Source: Nocardia farcinica (GTDB lineage: Bacteria; Actinomycetota; Actinomycetes; Mycobacteriales; Mycobacteriaceae). Taken from it: a DNA stretch of 64,000 nt. The DNA lies in assembly GCF_001182745.1 (NCBI RefSeq), contig NZ_LN868939.1, forward strand, positions 186,001 to 250,000, read 5' to 3'. The position numbers were made by a program, and so were the translations under genes. The notes under the pieces were generated by a model, which was given only the letters and a program-made list of their open reading frames with translations, was not told the DNA's origin and ran no database searches. Below, one piece after another: positions 46,788 through 55,223 of the stretch (the first letter of the stretch is position 1; each line of letters starts with the position of its first letter).

Positions 46788-48095
46788 TCAGTGCCGCTGA
46801 TCCGGCAGGGCGGGGAGTTCGAGATTCTCGCGGAAGGTTCCGCCGACGTAGTCGGTGCCGACGATGCCGCGGCGGCGCAGTTCGGGGAGCAGTCCGTTGG
46901 TGACGAAATCCCTGGTCCGCGGATCGCCGAGCCCGCCGAGGCCGATGACGTCGAGGACGCCTGCCGCGTAGCGTTCCTCGACCGCGTCGGCGAGCTGTTC
47001 GGGCGTGCCTGCGGCCGCCCAGTGGCCGGTGTCCTTGGCAGCGATGATGAGTTCGCGCAGGGTGCGGCCGGAGCGGGCGAGTTCGGTGAAGATCTCGACC
47101 CGGCCGCGGCGGCGGTTCACCGATTCGACGGCGGGGAGCAAGGATTCGGGTAGCGGCTTGTCGAGGGGCAGGTCGGTGAGGTCGACGCCGCCGCCGAGCA
47201 TGTCGGCCAGGCGCAGGCGGCCTTCCTCGAAGTCGGTGGCCTCGTCACGGTCGCGGGCCAGGCGGGCCGCCTCGGCTTCGGTGGCGCCGAACGTGGCGTG
47301 CAGCGAGCTGAAGATGAGGGGCAGGCCGTCGGGGCGACCGAGTTCCTTGGCTCTGGCGCGGATTCGTGTGGTGTAGTCCAGGGCGTCGTCGAGGGTGGCC
47401 AGCGAGGTGAAGACGACTTCGGCGAACCGAGCGCCGAGTTCGACGCCGCCCACCGACTGTCCGGCTTGGAACTGCACCGGCCTGCGCTGCGGCAGCGGTG
47501 GGATGTTGAGCGGGCCGGCGACGGTGAAGTACCGGCCGCGGTGGTCGATCGGGCGGACCAGGCCCGGGTCCAGCTTCGCGCCGCCCGCGCCGTCGGAGAC
47601 CAGTGCCCCCGGCTGCCAGGAGTCGAACAGCGCGTTGACCACCTCGAGCGATTCGGTGGCGCGGGCATAACGCTCCTCGGGGCTGGGCAGCCCCTCGTCG
47701 CCGTAGTTCTCCTCGCCGAGGGAGGAGGTGACCGCGTTCCAGGCCGCCCGCCCGTTGCTCACGTGATCGAGCGTGCCGAACAGCCTGGCCAGGTTGTAGG
47801 GGTGGTGGAAAGTGGTGGTGACGGTGGCGATCAGCCCCACGTGCGAGGTGACCGCGCTCAACGCCGCCAGATAGATCAACGGCTCCTGCGCGCCGATGGC
47901 CCCCTGCTTACCGAAGCTGAGCAGGTCGGCCGCGAAGAGCGCGTCGATTCTGTTGTCCTCGGCGATCTTCGCGACGTCCAGCGCGGAGGCGAGCGTGGAT
48001 CGGGCCGGGTCCACCGCCGCCGCGTAGATGTCCTCTCCCCCGCTCACCCCGGTGACGGTCTTCAGTGGCCTGCGACGCGTGTTCTGCTCTCCCAC
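46788..48095 (-). CDS. NtaA/DmoA-type FMN-dependent monooxygenase (LLM family)
   Basis: 435 aa, GTG start. ALDVAKIAEDNRIDALFAADLL, AAWNAVTSSLGEENYGDEGLPSPEERYARATE and PVQFQAGQSVGGVELGARFAEVVFTSLATLDDA are typical of NtaA/SnaA/DszA-like monooxygenases that use reduced FMN from a partner. Targets in the family include xenobiotics, sulfur compounds and chelators. No reductase gene lies next to it. Confidence 0.82.
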   Translation of the reverse strand: MGEQNTRRRPLKTVTGVSGGEDIYAAAVDPARSTLASALDVAKIAEDNRIDALFAADLLSFGKQGAIGAQEPLIYLAALSAVTSHVGLIATVTTTFHHPYNLARLFGTLDHVSNGRAAWNAVTSSLGEENYGDEGLPSPEERYARATESLEVVNALFDSWQPGALVSDGAGGAKLDPGLVRPIDHRGRYFTVAGPLNIPPLPQRRPVQFQAGQSVGGVELGARFAEVVFTSLATLDDALDYTTRIRARAKELGRPDGLPLIFSSLHATFGATEAEAARLARDRDEATDFEEGRLRLADMLGGGVDLTDLPLDKPLPESLLPAVESVNRRRGRVEIFTELARSGRTLRELIIAAKDTGHWAAAGTPEQLADAVEERYAAGVLDVIGLGGLGDPRTRDFVTNGLLPELRRRGIVGTDYVGGTFRENLELPALPDQRH

Positions 48096-48218
48096 CCGAC
48101 CGACGGTAGGCCGGGTGGAAGGCGGCCGAACAGGGTTGGCGTCCCGGTGATTCGGCGGGAATACGGCCTGGCGGCACGGGCCGTCACGGCCGAGCGGCCC
48201 GTCGCCACGTTCGATGTG

Positions 48219-48725
48219 TCAGGCGGACACGGGGGTCCATTGTTCGGCCGGGGCCCGGCCGGGCAGCGGCTGTCCGATCAGTGCCAGCGGGACGAAGAAG
48301 TTCACCTGCCCGATGGCGATGGCGAGGGTGGCAAGGGCCTTGTCGTCGTAGTACTCGGTGGCGAGGGCGTAGAGCTCCTCGGGGACCCGCTCACCCTGTG
48401 CTGTCGGTTGCAGCACCGCTTCCACCAGGGCGAGCGCGACGCGTTCCGCGTCGCTGTAGTAGGGAGCGTCGCGCCAGGTCGCGACCGCGGCGATCCGTTC
48501 CTCGGTTTCCCCGGCAGCGCGCAGGTTCCCGGCGTGCAGGATCGCCAGGTAGGTGCTGCCGACGACCTGGCCGGCCCGCAGTTGGACGAGGCCGATGGTG
48601 GTCCGGGGAATCGTCCCGTTGCCGGTGGCTTTGAACAGTGCGGCACCGATCTCGCCGAGTTCGGGGACGAGCTGCTGGGGGTTGGGCAGCCGGGAGCCGT
48701 CGCGCTGCTGGGTGGTGATGCTCAT
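48219..48725 (-). CDS. carboxymuconolactone decarboxylase/AhpD-like protein lacking the CxxC
   Basis: 168 aa. HAGNLRAAGETEERIAAVATWRDAPYYSDAERVALALVEAV is the AhpD core. The usual redox motif CxxC before the conserved His is replaced by STYL (GSTYLAILH), so classical peroxidase chemistry is unlikely. It belongs with the DoxX and serine hydrolase genes in a unit facing an ECF41-type sigma gene, the arrangement known for ECF41 with its CMD, oxidoreductase or epimerase partners. Confidence 0.8.
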   Translation of the reverse strand: MSITTQQRDGSRLPNPQQLVPELGEIGAALFKATGNGTIPRTTIGLVQLRAGQVVGSTYLAILHAGNLRAAGETEERIAAVATWRDAPYYSDAERVALALVEAVLQPTAQGERVPEELYALATEYYDDKALATLAIAIGQVNFFVPLALIGQPLPGRAPAEQWTPVSA

Positions 48726-48764
48726 GGTGATACTTCCTTCTCTGTTGGGGTGAAAACTGTGTGG

Positions 48765-49205
48765 TCAGGCGGTCTGGGGGCGAGCGGTGGTGCCGAGGGC
48801 GCGCAGTGCGGCGGTGAGGGATCCGCCTCGCGGCAGCCAGGCGCGGGCGGCGAAGGTGGCGGCGGCGAAGAACACGGGCATCGCCCACTTGTCGGGGCCG
48901 TCACCGGCGGCCATGTGCGAGGCGGCGGCGCCGCCGTAGACGAAGACCAGCCCGGCGTAGGCCCATTCCTTCGTCCGCGGGTGCCCGGGGGTCAGGATCG
49001 CGGCGAGTGCGGCGGTCTTCGCGACGCCGAGGATGGTGGCGAAGTAGAGGGGATAGCCGAGGTGGTCGAAGGATTCGCGGACGTAGGAGATCCGGGCCAG
49101 ATCCCAGTAGGCGCCCACGGCGGTTTCGGCGAGCACGGCGGTGACGGGGACCCAGCGGGCGAGTTCGAGGCCGCGGGTGAGCATCGTGGTGGTGCGAGTG
49201 GACAT
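48765..49205 (-). CDS. DoxX-like membrane protein
   Basis: 146 aa with about four hydrophobic helices (VPVTAVLAETAVGAYWDLA, PLYFATILGVAKTAALAAIL, WAYAGLVFVYGGAAASHMAA, WAMPVFFAAATFAARAWL). DoxX-like small membrane proteins are linked to redox stress. Middle gene of the presumed ECF41-controlled operon. Confidence 0.75.
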   Translation of the reverse strand: MSTRTTTMLTRGLELARWVPVTAVLAETAVGAYWDLARISYVRESFDHLGYPLYFATILGVAKTAALAAILTPGHPRTKEWAYAGLVFVYGGAAASHMAAGDGPDKWAMPVFFAAATFAARAWLPRGGSLTAALRALGTTARPQTA

Positions 49206-49246
49206 GGTCGTGTTGCTCCAGACAGTGAGAGGGGTGGTCGCTGGGG

Positions 49247-50419
49247 TCAGGCGGCGGTCGCGAGACCGGTGGTGGTCGCGGCGCGGTGCAGGGCGGCGGC
49301 GAGCCGGGCGTTTTCGGGGGCGTTGAAGGCGAAGGCGGCGCGGCGGCGGGTGTAGCCGTAGGCCAAGCCGCTGTGCGGGTCGGCGAATCCGTCGGAGCCG
49401 GCGGAGCCGGTGTGCCCGAAGGCGTGCGCGCCCAGGAAGGGATACAGCAGGGATTTGGCTTCGAAACCCAGCGTGTAGGCGACGCGATCCCCGCGCACCA
49501 GATCCGGACCGTGGGAATGGATGGCGGAGATGGTGGCGATGGTCTCCAGCGACAGCAGCGGTTCCCGATCACCGATGCCGGTGGTGGCCGCCGCGTACAT
49601 CGCTGCCACGCCGTGCGCACTGCCGACCCCGCCGGCCGAACCTTGGCCGAGGCGGCGCAGTTTCGCGTCGTTGGGCAGGGCCATGACGTCGGCGGCGGTG
49701 AAACCGCGGGCGTTGAGGTTGTAGGACACACCCGCGATCCCGTGCGGATTGGGCGAGTTCGCGTCGAAGGCCGCCTCCATCTCCGGTGTGGCCCGCCAGG
49801 GCAGGATCGGCAGGTAGCGGTGATCGAGTTCGGCCGGCAGGCCCAGATACACATCTAGTCCGTACGGTGCGCGGATGCGCTGCTCGAAGTGCTCCTGGAT
49901 GGTGCTTCCGGTGACCGCGCGCACGACTTCGCCGATGATGGCGTAGGTGACGAACCCGCCGTAGCCGTGCACCGACCCCGGTTCGAAGAAGGGTCGCTGA
50001 CCGACCAATCGCTCGGCGACAACACGCTCGTCGGCGAGCTCGTCGACGGTGAAACCACCGTCGGCCCCTACCACTCCGGAGCGGTGGACCAGCACGTCAC
50101 GCACCGTGATGCGGTCCTTGCCCGCTGCGGCGAACCGTGGCCAGTAGTGGGCCACCGGCCGGTCGACATCGAGGGCCGCGTCCTGGATCAGCAACGCCAC
50201 CACCAGCCCGGCCGCGCCCTTGCTCGTGGAATGCAGACCCGTGAGGGTGGTGCCGGACACCTCGCGCCCGGCCCACAGGTCCACCACCTTCCGGCCCCGC
50301 ACGAACGCGGCCAGCTGCGCACCCGATTCCCCGTCCTCCTCGGCGACGACGGCGGCGAACTCGGCGCGCACCTGCTCATATCCGTCGGCGACGGTGCCGT
50401 GTACTTCGATCGCTTGCAC
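49247..50419 (-). CDS. class C beta-lactamase-like serine hydrolase/esterase
   Basis: 390 aa. SxxK nucleophile in HSTSKGAAGLV near residue 66, YGGF near 153 at the usual Tyr motif, HTGSAGSDGF near 342. No signal peptide, so it is probably a cytoplasmic esterase (EstB-like) and not a true beta-lactamase. First gene of the operon; a promoter matching the sigma gene's own lies upstream. Confidence 0.8.
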   Translation of the reverse strand: MQAIEVHGTVADGYEQVRAEFAAVVAEEDGESGAQLAAFVRGRKVVDLWAGREVSGTTLTGLHSTSKGAAGLVVALLIQDAALDVDRPVAHYWPRFAAAGKDRITVRDVLVHRSGVVGADGGFTVDELADERVVAERLVGQRPFFEPGSVHGYGGFVTYAIIGEVVRAVTGSTIQEHFEQRIRAPYGLDVYLGLPAELDHRYLPILPWRATPEMEAAFDANSPNPHGIAGVSYNLNARGFTAADVMALPNDAKLRRLGQGSAGGVGSAHGVAAMYAAATTGIGDREPLLSLETIATISAIHSHGPDLVRGDRVAYTLGFEAKSLLYPFLGAHAFGHTGSAGSDGFADPHSGLAYGYTRRRAAFAFNAPENARLAAALHRAATTTGLATAA

Positions 50420-50510
50420 TGTGCTGTTCCCTTCGATAGCAGCTGATGGGGTTCACGCGGCGGGAGGTCTTCGGCTCCGGAGTTCGCCGCGATTCGACTT
50501 CTGGTGCACT

Positions 50511-50537
50511 GACGGACGGCGGTGGGTAAACGTGACC
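50511..50537 (-). promoter_or_regulatory. ECF41-type promoter for the serine hydrolase operon
   Basis: On the minus strand GGTCAC, 17 bases, CGTC, as in the ECF41 consensus TGTCACA-N16/17-CGTC. The first ten bases GGTCACGTTT are identical to the promoter facing the other way. Confidence 0.7.
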
Positions 50538-50642
50538 GCAGCACGAGAAGCAGCAGGTAGACCCGCTGGGTAGCCGGTCTGGGGCCGCCGGGGCCGTGTT
50601 CCCGGCCCACGACCCCGGCGGCCTGCACGCGAAAACGGTTAG

Positions 50643-50669
50643 GGTCACGTTTCCCGTCGCCCGTTCGTC
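50643..50669 (+). promoter_or_regulatory. ECF41-type autoregulatory promoter
   Basis: GGTCAC, 17 bases, CGTC, ending 32 bases before the sigma factor GTG. Pairs with the divergent copy at 50511-50537. Confidence 0.7.
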
Positions 50670-50701
50670 ATCGGTACGGGACGAAAACCGAGGAGGACCC
50701 C

Positions 50702-51583
50702 GTGCACGATGAGCAGTACCTGGCCGACCGTTTCGAAGAGCACCGCACCCATCTGCGGGCGGTCGCCTACCGGATGCTCGGCTCGCTCTCCGATGCCGAC
50801 GATGCCGTGCAGGAGGCGTGGCTGCGGCTGGCCCGCACCGATACCGGCGATGTCGATAATCTCGGCGGCTGGCTGACCACCGTGGTGGGCCGGGTCTGCC
50901 TGGATATGCTGCGCGCCCGCAAGACCCGCCACGAGGAGCCCCTCGAGACCGAGCATCTGCCGGACCCGGTGATTCTCGGCGAGAACACCTCCGACCCGGA
51001 ACACGAAGCACTGCTGGCCGATTCGGTGGGGCTGGCGCTGCTGGTGGTGCTGGAATCACTGAGCCCGGCCGAACGACTCGCGTTCGTCCTGCACGACATG
51101 TTCGCCATGCCCTACGAGCAGATCGCCCCCATCGTCGACCGCACTCCACAGACCGCGAAGAAGCTGGCCAGCCAAGCGCGCCGCCGAGTCCAGGGCATGA
51201 CACCGGCCCCCGATCCCGACCTGCCCCGGCAACGCCGCGTCGTGGACGCCTTCCTCACCGCCGCCCGCGGTGGCGACTTCGACGAACTCCTGCAACTCCT
51301 CGACCCCGACGTGGTGCTGCGCGCCGACGCCGGCGAAGCGATGCGCGTGATCCGCGGCGCGGCCGCCGTGGCCGGGCAAGCCGAAACGTTCCAGCGCATG
51401 GCCACCCTCTGCACTGTTCACCCGGCAGTGGTCAACGGCGGTACGGGATTGGTCAACACCGTCGAGGGCGCCCCGTTCTCCGTCATCGGCTTCACCGTCG
51501 CCAACGACCGCATCACCGCGATCGACATCCTCTCCGACCCCGCTCGTCTGGCCCGCCTCGACCTGACCGCGGTGCTGAATTGA
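50702..51583 (+). CDS. ECF41-type sigma factor with SnoaL-like extension (SigJ-like)
   Basis: 293 aa, GTG start with GAGGAGGA upstream. Region 2: AYRMLGSLSDADDAVQEAWLRLAR and GGWLTTVVGRVCLDMLRARKTR, the family hallmark. Region 4: LSPAERLAFVLHDMFAMPYEQIAPIVDRTPQTAKKLASQARRRV. C-terminal NTF2-like domain about 170-290 regulates activity without an anti-sigma factor. It faces the hydrolase/DoxX/AhpD-like operon with paired promoters. Confidence 0.9.
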   Translation: MHDEQYLADRFEEHRTHLRAVAYRMLGSLSDADDAVQEAWLRLARTDTGDVDNLGGWLTTVVGRVCLDMLRARKTRHEEPLETEHLPDPVILGENTSDPEHEALLADSVGLALLVVLESLSPAERLAFVLHDMFAMPYEQIAPIVDRTPQTAKKLASQARRRVQGMTPAPDPDLPRQRRVVDAFLTAARGGDFDELLQLLDPDVVLRADAGEAMRVIRGAAAVAGQAETFQRMATLCTVHPAVVNGGTGLVNTVEGAPFSVIGFTVANDRITAIDILSDPARLARLDLTAVLN

Positions 51584-51680
51584 CGAGGGCGGTCGGCATG
51601 CCGCTTCCCCGCGCGGCAGCCGTGCGCGGCGGCGAGTTCGCCCAGCGTGTGCCGGTCGGCCTCGGCGCCGACCGCGAGAT
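51584..51680 (-). other. coding-like tail beyond the 110-residue ORF
   Basis: A minus-strand frame shifted from the upstream ORF continues as TVALGLLNLAVGAEADRHTLGELAAAHGCRAG with good third-position GC, suggesting the neighbouring gene is frameshifted. Confidence 0.3.
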
Positions 51681-52013
51681 TCAGCAGTCCGAGAGCGACC
51701 GTACGGTTCCGTCCGTCCGGACGCGGTCGCGGAAGTACCGGTAGTCGTCCCGGCTGACCAGGAGAGCGGCGACCTTGGTGGAGCAGTGCCACGCGCAGTC
51801 GCCGTGGAGTTCCAGTGCGTTCGCGGCGTCCCGAGGTGAGCGCGTCGGCCAACGCGGGTTGTCGTGGCGGTGCTCGTCGGCGGTGGCGCGGAGAATGGAT
51901 GCCCGAGCGAGCGGGACGACGGCGCCGATCGGCGAGAGGCCGGCGGACGTAGGCGCGCCCCGCCGGGTCGGGTCGGGCCGACCAGGTGCGGGAGTTGTGT
52001 GCGAGTCGTTCAT
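51681..52013 (-). CDS. hypothetical protein downstream of P450
   Basis: 110 aa, ATG 17 bases after the P450 stop on the same strand, so co-transcribed. It contains LELHGDCAWHCSTKVAALLVSRDDYRYFRDRVR, with two Cys and two His. I recognise no family. Codon use is normal for the region. A GGACGGACGG repeat just before its end may have caused a frameshift. Confidence 0.45.
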   Translation of the reverse strand: MNDSHTTPAPGRPDPTRRGAPTSAGLSPIGAVVPLARASILRATADEHRHDNPRWPTRSPRDAANALELHGDCAWHCSTKVAALLVSRDDYRYFRDRVRTDGTVRSLSDC

Positions 52014-52030
52014 GAGTGATCGCCTAACGC

Positions 52031-53545
52031 TCAGCGGAGGGCCGGAGCCGACGGGGACGGAACGGGAGGAAAGACGACCGGCAGCGCTCGTAGGGAGCGA
52101 TGGAACGGTCCCGGCCGCCAGCGGAGCCGGTCGACGGGAACCGCCAATCCGATTTCGGGCAGGACGTCGAGAAGCTGTTCGATCGCCGCACCGGCGATCA
52201 GCTCGACCAGGGCCCGCGCGGGGCAGCGGTGCGGACCCGCGCCGAAACCCAGATGCGACTCGTTGCCGAAGAGGTCGCCGCCCATCACGGCCGGATCGTT
52301 GTTGCAGGCGGCCAGGCTGATCACGATCGGCTGATGGGCGGGCACCCAGGTATCGCCGATGAGCTGCGGCTGCCGCGGGTAGGACATGCAGAAGTTCGCC
52401 AACGGCGGATCGCGGAACAACACGTAGGTCAGTGCCTCCCGAGTCGAGACCGCACCCGCGGCGACCCGGCCCCCGAAATCCGGGCGGCTCATCATCGACA
52501 ACGCCGTGTTGGCGATCAGATTCGTCAACAGCTCACCCGCCGCCGCGCACAGGCCGACCAGCTGGTGGATCACTTCCGCGTCGTCCAGGTCGGCCGGGTG
52601 CGCGAGCAGCCAGGACGTGAGGTCGTCTCCCGGCCGGCCGCGCTTGCGGGCGACGAGCTCGCCCAACGCCGTCACCGCCAACCGGTCTCCCCGCGGAGCA
52701 TCGACCGTGGAATCGAACATCATCGCGATCCCGGCGGCGGCTCGCGCGCCGATATCGGGATCGCACCCGATCAGCTCACCGATTACCTCGAAGACCAGCG
52801 GGCGCGCGTAGTCGCCGAGCAGATCGGCCCGACCCGCGCGGCTGAACCCGTCGATCAACCGCAAGGCGCTGCGCTCGACCCCGGTGCGCAGCGCGGCCGT
52901 GTTCACGCGGCGCAGAGCGTCCACACCGGCCGCGCGATACCGAGCGTGCCGACCACCGCTGCTGCGCTGGGCATTCGGACGCTGCCGCATCATCGGCAGG
53001 ACCGGGCAGTCCGGCGAGATGCCGCGCTGCCAGGAGCTGGGATCGGCCGGGAAATGCTCTGGGTCGTTGAGGATCTTCAGTGCGGTCCAGTAGCCGATCA
53101 CCAGGGTCGCGGGAACGCCCGGTGCCAACCAGACCGGCACCAGCGCTCCGAAGTGTGCTCGCATTCGGGCGTAGGCGGAGTGCGGGTCGGCTGCGAATTG
53201 CGCGGTGTAGAGCGGAACACGGGCAGTGTTGTCGGCGTCGGGTGGCGAGCCGCGTCCGATGGGGCATTTGCTGGGGGTAATGCTGTTGTGCGGGCCGATC
53301 GACGGGGAGGGCGCCGCCGGTTTCACGCCGTATCGGACGCTGGGGCGGTCGAGGTTGCCGGCACCCACTCGGCCGTCGTACCGAACCGAAGGACCGACCA
53401 CATCAGCCCGTCGCCGACGGAACTCGTTGGGCTGCAATGGAAGCAGTCGCGCCGACTTTCGTGACGCGGCAAGGAACGGCACGAGCACGCCGAGGGCCGC
53501 CAGCGGCAGAACCGCAAGGAGCAGACACAATTCGTACACAGGCAT
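52031..53545 (-). CDS. cytochrome P450, CvnE/CYP157-like, with N-terminal membrane anchor
   Basis: 504 aa from the ATG beginning MPVYELCLLLAVLPLAALG, a predicted TM helix, followed by about 100 Arg/Pro-rich residues before the P450 core (VPLYTAQFAADPHSAYARMRAHFG). Heme loop HLGFGAGPHRCPARALVELI with the Cys ligand and C-terminal LRWRPGPFHRSLRALPVVF match conservon P450s. The I helix reads CAAAGELLTNLI, and the K helix EALTYVLFRDPP lacks the ExxR Arg, as in CYP157. No CvnA-D genes are nearby. Alternative internal starts cannot be excluded. Confidence 0.78.
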   Translation of the reverse strand: MPVYELCLLLAVLPLAALGVLVPFLAASRKSARLLPLQPNEFRRRRADVVGPSVRYDGRVGAGNLDRPSVRYGVKPAAPSPSIGPHNSITPSKCPIGRGSPPDADNTARVPLYTAQFAADPHSAYARMRAHFGALVPVWLAPGVPATLVIGYWTALKILNDPEHFPADPSSWQRGISPDCPVLPMMRQRPNAQRSSGGRHARYRAAGVDALRRVNTAALRTGVERSALRLIDGFSRAGRADLLGDYARPLVFEVIGELIGCDPDIGARAAAGIAMMFDSTVDAPRGDRLAVTALGELVARKRGRPGDDLTSWLLAHPADLDDAEVIHQLVGLCAAAGELLTNLIANTALSMMSRPDFGGRVAAGAVSTREALTYVLFRDPPLANFCMSYPRQPQLIGDTWVPAHQPIVISLAACNNDPAVMGGDLFGNESHLGFGAGPHRCPARALVELIAGAAIEQLLDVLPEIGLAVPVDRLRWRPGPFHRSLRALPVVFPPVPSPSAPALR

Positions 53546-53647
53546 CTCAGATCCTCTGGACACAAGGGTGTTGGATTTGCCGCGATATCGCCGAGCCCCG
53601 GTTTCCCCCACCGCCGAAGCCCCTCAAGTACACACTGAATCAACCTA

Positions 53648-53672
53648 GAATTGGTGCCTCGCAAGCCAATTC
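53648..53672. promoter_or_regulatory. inverted repeat in P450/XRE divergent region
   Basis: GAATTGG, 11 bases, CCAATTC in the 243-base divergent gap, 103 bases upstream of the P450 start. Confidence 0.4.
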
Positions 53673-53734
53673 GCACGAAACTCGTTGGTCGTCCATCGTG
53701 GGGCGGTGCACGAAGGACCGGTCCACGAAGGCAC

Positions 53735-53764
53735 GGTCCACCACGCGCCGGTGCGTGGTGGACC
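53735..53764. promoter_or_regulatory. 12-bp perfect inverted repeat before the XRE gene
   Basis: GGTCCACCACGC, six bases, GCGTGGTGGACC, ending 24 bases before the XRE ATG; related GGTCCACGAAGG copies lie just upstream. Could be the regulator's operator or an RNA hairpin in the leader. Confidence 0.5.
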
Positions 53765-53788
53765 TACCCTGGTAGGGAGGCACGGAGG

Positions 53789-54682
53789 ATGACAGGTTCG
53801 ACACTTCCCAGGCGAGCGCTCGGCCGAAGGCTGCGCGAGCTCAGAGAGCGGGCGAACAAGAGCCAGCTCGCCGCGGGCACGCGCATCGAGGTGTCCAAGC
53901 AGACGATCGGCCGCGTGGAGGTGGGAAGGCCCGCACGGATCAGCACCGCGCAGTACCGGGAACTGCTCGACCTCTACGGGGCGAGTGAGGCGGAGCGAGA
54001 GGAAGTGCTCGAGTTGCACAGGGAGGTGCGGGCGATCAACGACAGCGTCTCGACGCAGGGGTGGTGGCGCGCGTACTCCGACGTGGTCAATCCGCATTTC
54101 AACCACTACATGAGCCTCGAGCAGGCGAGCGATCGGGTGACCGCATTCCAGCTGACGCTCTTGCCCGGTCTCGTGCAGACGGTCAATTACCGACGCTGGA
54201 TCGAGAGCACCACCGATCCGGCGGTAACCGCCGTCGACGTAGAACGGCGGCTGGAACTGCTTGCGCGGCGGCAGCATCGACTTATCGAGTCACCCGGCCT
54301 CCAACTGAACGCGCTGCTCTCCGAGGCTGCCCTTCGCCACCAGATCGGGGGTGCCGAGGTGATGGCCGAGCAGTTGCACCACCTCATCGATGTCAGCCGC
54401 TTGCCCAATGTCTCTCTTCGAGTCGTCCCCTTCACGGCGGGGCCGCATATGGGCCTGCGCACACAGAGCTTCGTCCTCCTGTACTTCCCGCCGCTTTCGG
54501 TGCACGTGGAACCGGAACCACCGATCGTGTACGTGGAGGGCTACACCGGCGCGCTGTTCCTCGAGGAGGATGCACTGGTCGCGCTCCACCGAGCGGCCGC
54601 AGAGGACATCCAGCGAGTAGCGCTGGACGAAGAGAGCACCAGGGAACTGGTGGGACAGATCGCGAAGGAGTACACAGCGTGA
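53789..54682 (+). CDS. XRE-family regulator with DUF5753 domain
   Basis: 297 aa from the ATG after CACGG AGG. HTH about 10-70 (GRRLRELRERANKSQLAAGTRIEVSKQTIGRVEVGR), then the DUF5753 domain (LEQASDRVTAFQLTLLPGLVQTVNYRRW ... VSLRVVPFTAGPHMGL ... VYVEGYTGALFLEE). These proteins pair with DUF397 proteins in actinobacteria and control development or secondary metabolism. It is divergent from the P450. Confidence 0.87.
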   Translation: MTGSTLPRRALGRRLRELRERANKSQLAAGTRIEVSKQTIGRVEVGRPARISTAQYRELLDLYGASEAEREEVLELHREVRAINDSVSTQGWWRAYSDVVNPHFNHYMSLEQASDRVTAFQLTLLPGLVQTVNYRRWIESTTDPAVTAVDVERRLELLARRQHRLIESPGLQLNALLSEAALRHQIGGAEVMAEQLHHLIDVSRLPNVSLRVVPFTAGPHMGLRTQSFVLLYFPPLSVHVEPEPPIVYVEGYTGALFLEEDALVALHRAAAEDIQRVALDEESTRELVGQIAKEYTA

Positions 54683-54885
54683 GTGCAGACCTATCCGGCG
54701 CACACTGGTTCAAGAGCACATTCAGCAACGCGGGCGGCGAGTGCGTCGAGATCGCCCACATGGACAACGGTGGGGTCCGTGTGCGCGACTCCAAGAACCC
54801 GAGCGGAGCCGTCTTGACCTTCACTCCGGCCGAATGGGATGCCTTTCTCGCCGGGGTGCGGGACGGCCAGTTCGACCGGCCCTGA
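54679..54885 (+). CDS. DUF397 domain protein
   Basis: 68 aa, GTG overlapping the XRE stop by four bases. WFKSTFSNAGGECVEIAHMDNGGVRVRDSKNPSGAVLTFTPAEWDAFLAGVRDGQFD is the full DUF397 domain. Such proteins act as small partners or antagonists of the adjacent XRE-DUF5753 regulator. Confidence 0.88.
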   Translation: MSADLSGAHWFKSTFSNAGGECVEIAHMDNGGVRVRDSKNPSGAVLTFTPAEWDAFLAGVRDGQFDRP

Positions 54886-54909
54886 GTATCGGAGCGTTGC
54901 CCAATGAAA

Positions 54910-54952
54910 GTGGAACGCCTCGCCTCGTCCAACTGAGGCGAGGCCGTTCCAC
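54910..54952 (+). terminator. terminator hairpin after the DUF397 gene
   Basis: GTGGAACGCCTCGCCTC and GAGGCGAGGCCGTTCCAC pair over 16 bases with one bulge, eight-base loop. Confidence 0.75.
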
Positions 54953-55192
54953 CGTTGCTTCTAGATCAGTATTCGAATCACCCGATCGTTACGCTGCCCC
55001 GCGTCGATCTCGCGGGCGTCTACTCCCTGGCTGGTGTGCTGGAAGAAGGCGTCGAGCACTCAGCGTCGTACCCTGGCACTGGCGGCCATCGGAAATCACG
55101 GTGGCATCGTCGGGCGCCGAAATCCTCGCGCCCCCACGTCCCAGCCAATGAGTCCCGCGTGCGTCTCAGCAATGTCCACGGACTCTTGCGGA
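54953..55192. other. non-coding or degenerate stretch left of the IS elements
   Basis: 240 bases with no convincing gene. A plus-strand frame reads DLAGVYSLAGVLEEGVEH but has no start or family match. Confidence 0.3.
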
Positions 55193-55223
55193 ATTGAGGG
55201 GGACCCATTCGATGGTCCAGTCG

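Noticed and set aside
47298..49355. 685-codon plus-strand frame
   Set aside because: Crosses antisense to three real genes (LLM monooxygenase, AhpD-like, DoxX) and has no domain.
49247..50419. True beta-lactamase (antibiotic resistance)
   Set aside because: SxxK is present but there is no signal peptide and context is an ECF41-type operon; an esterase is more likely.
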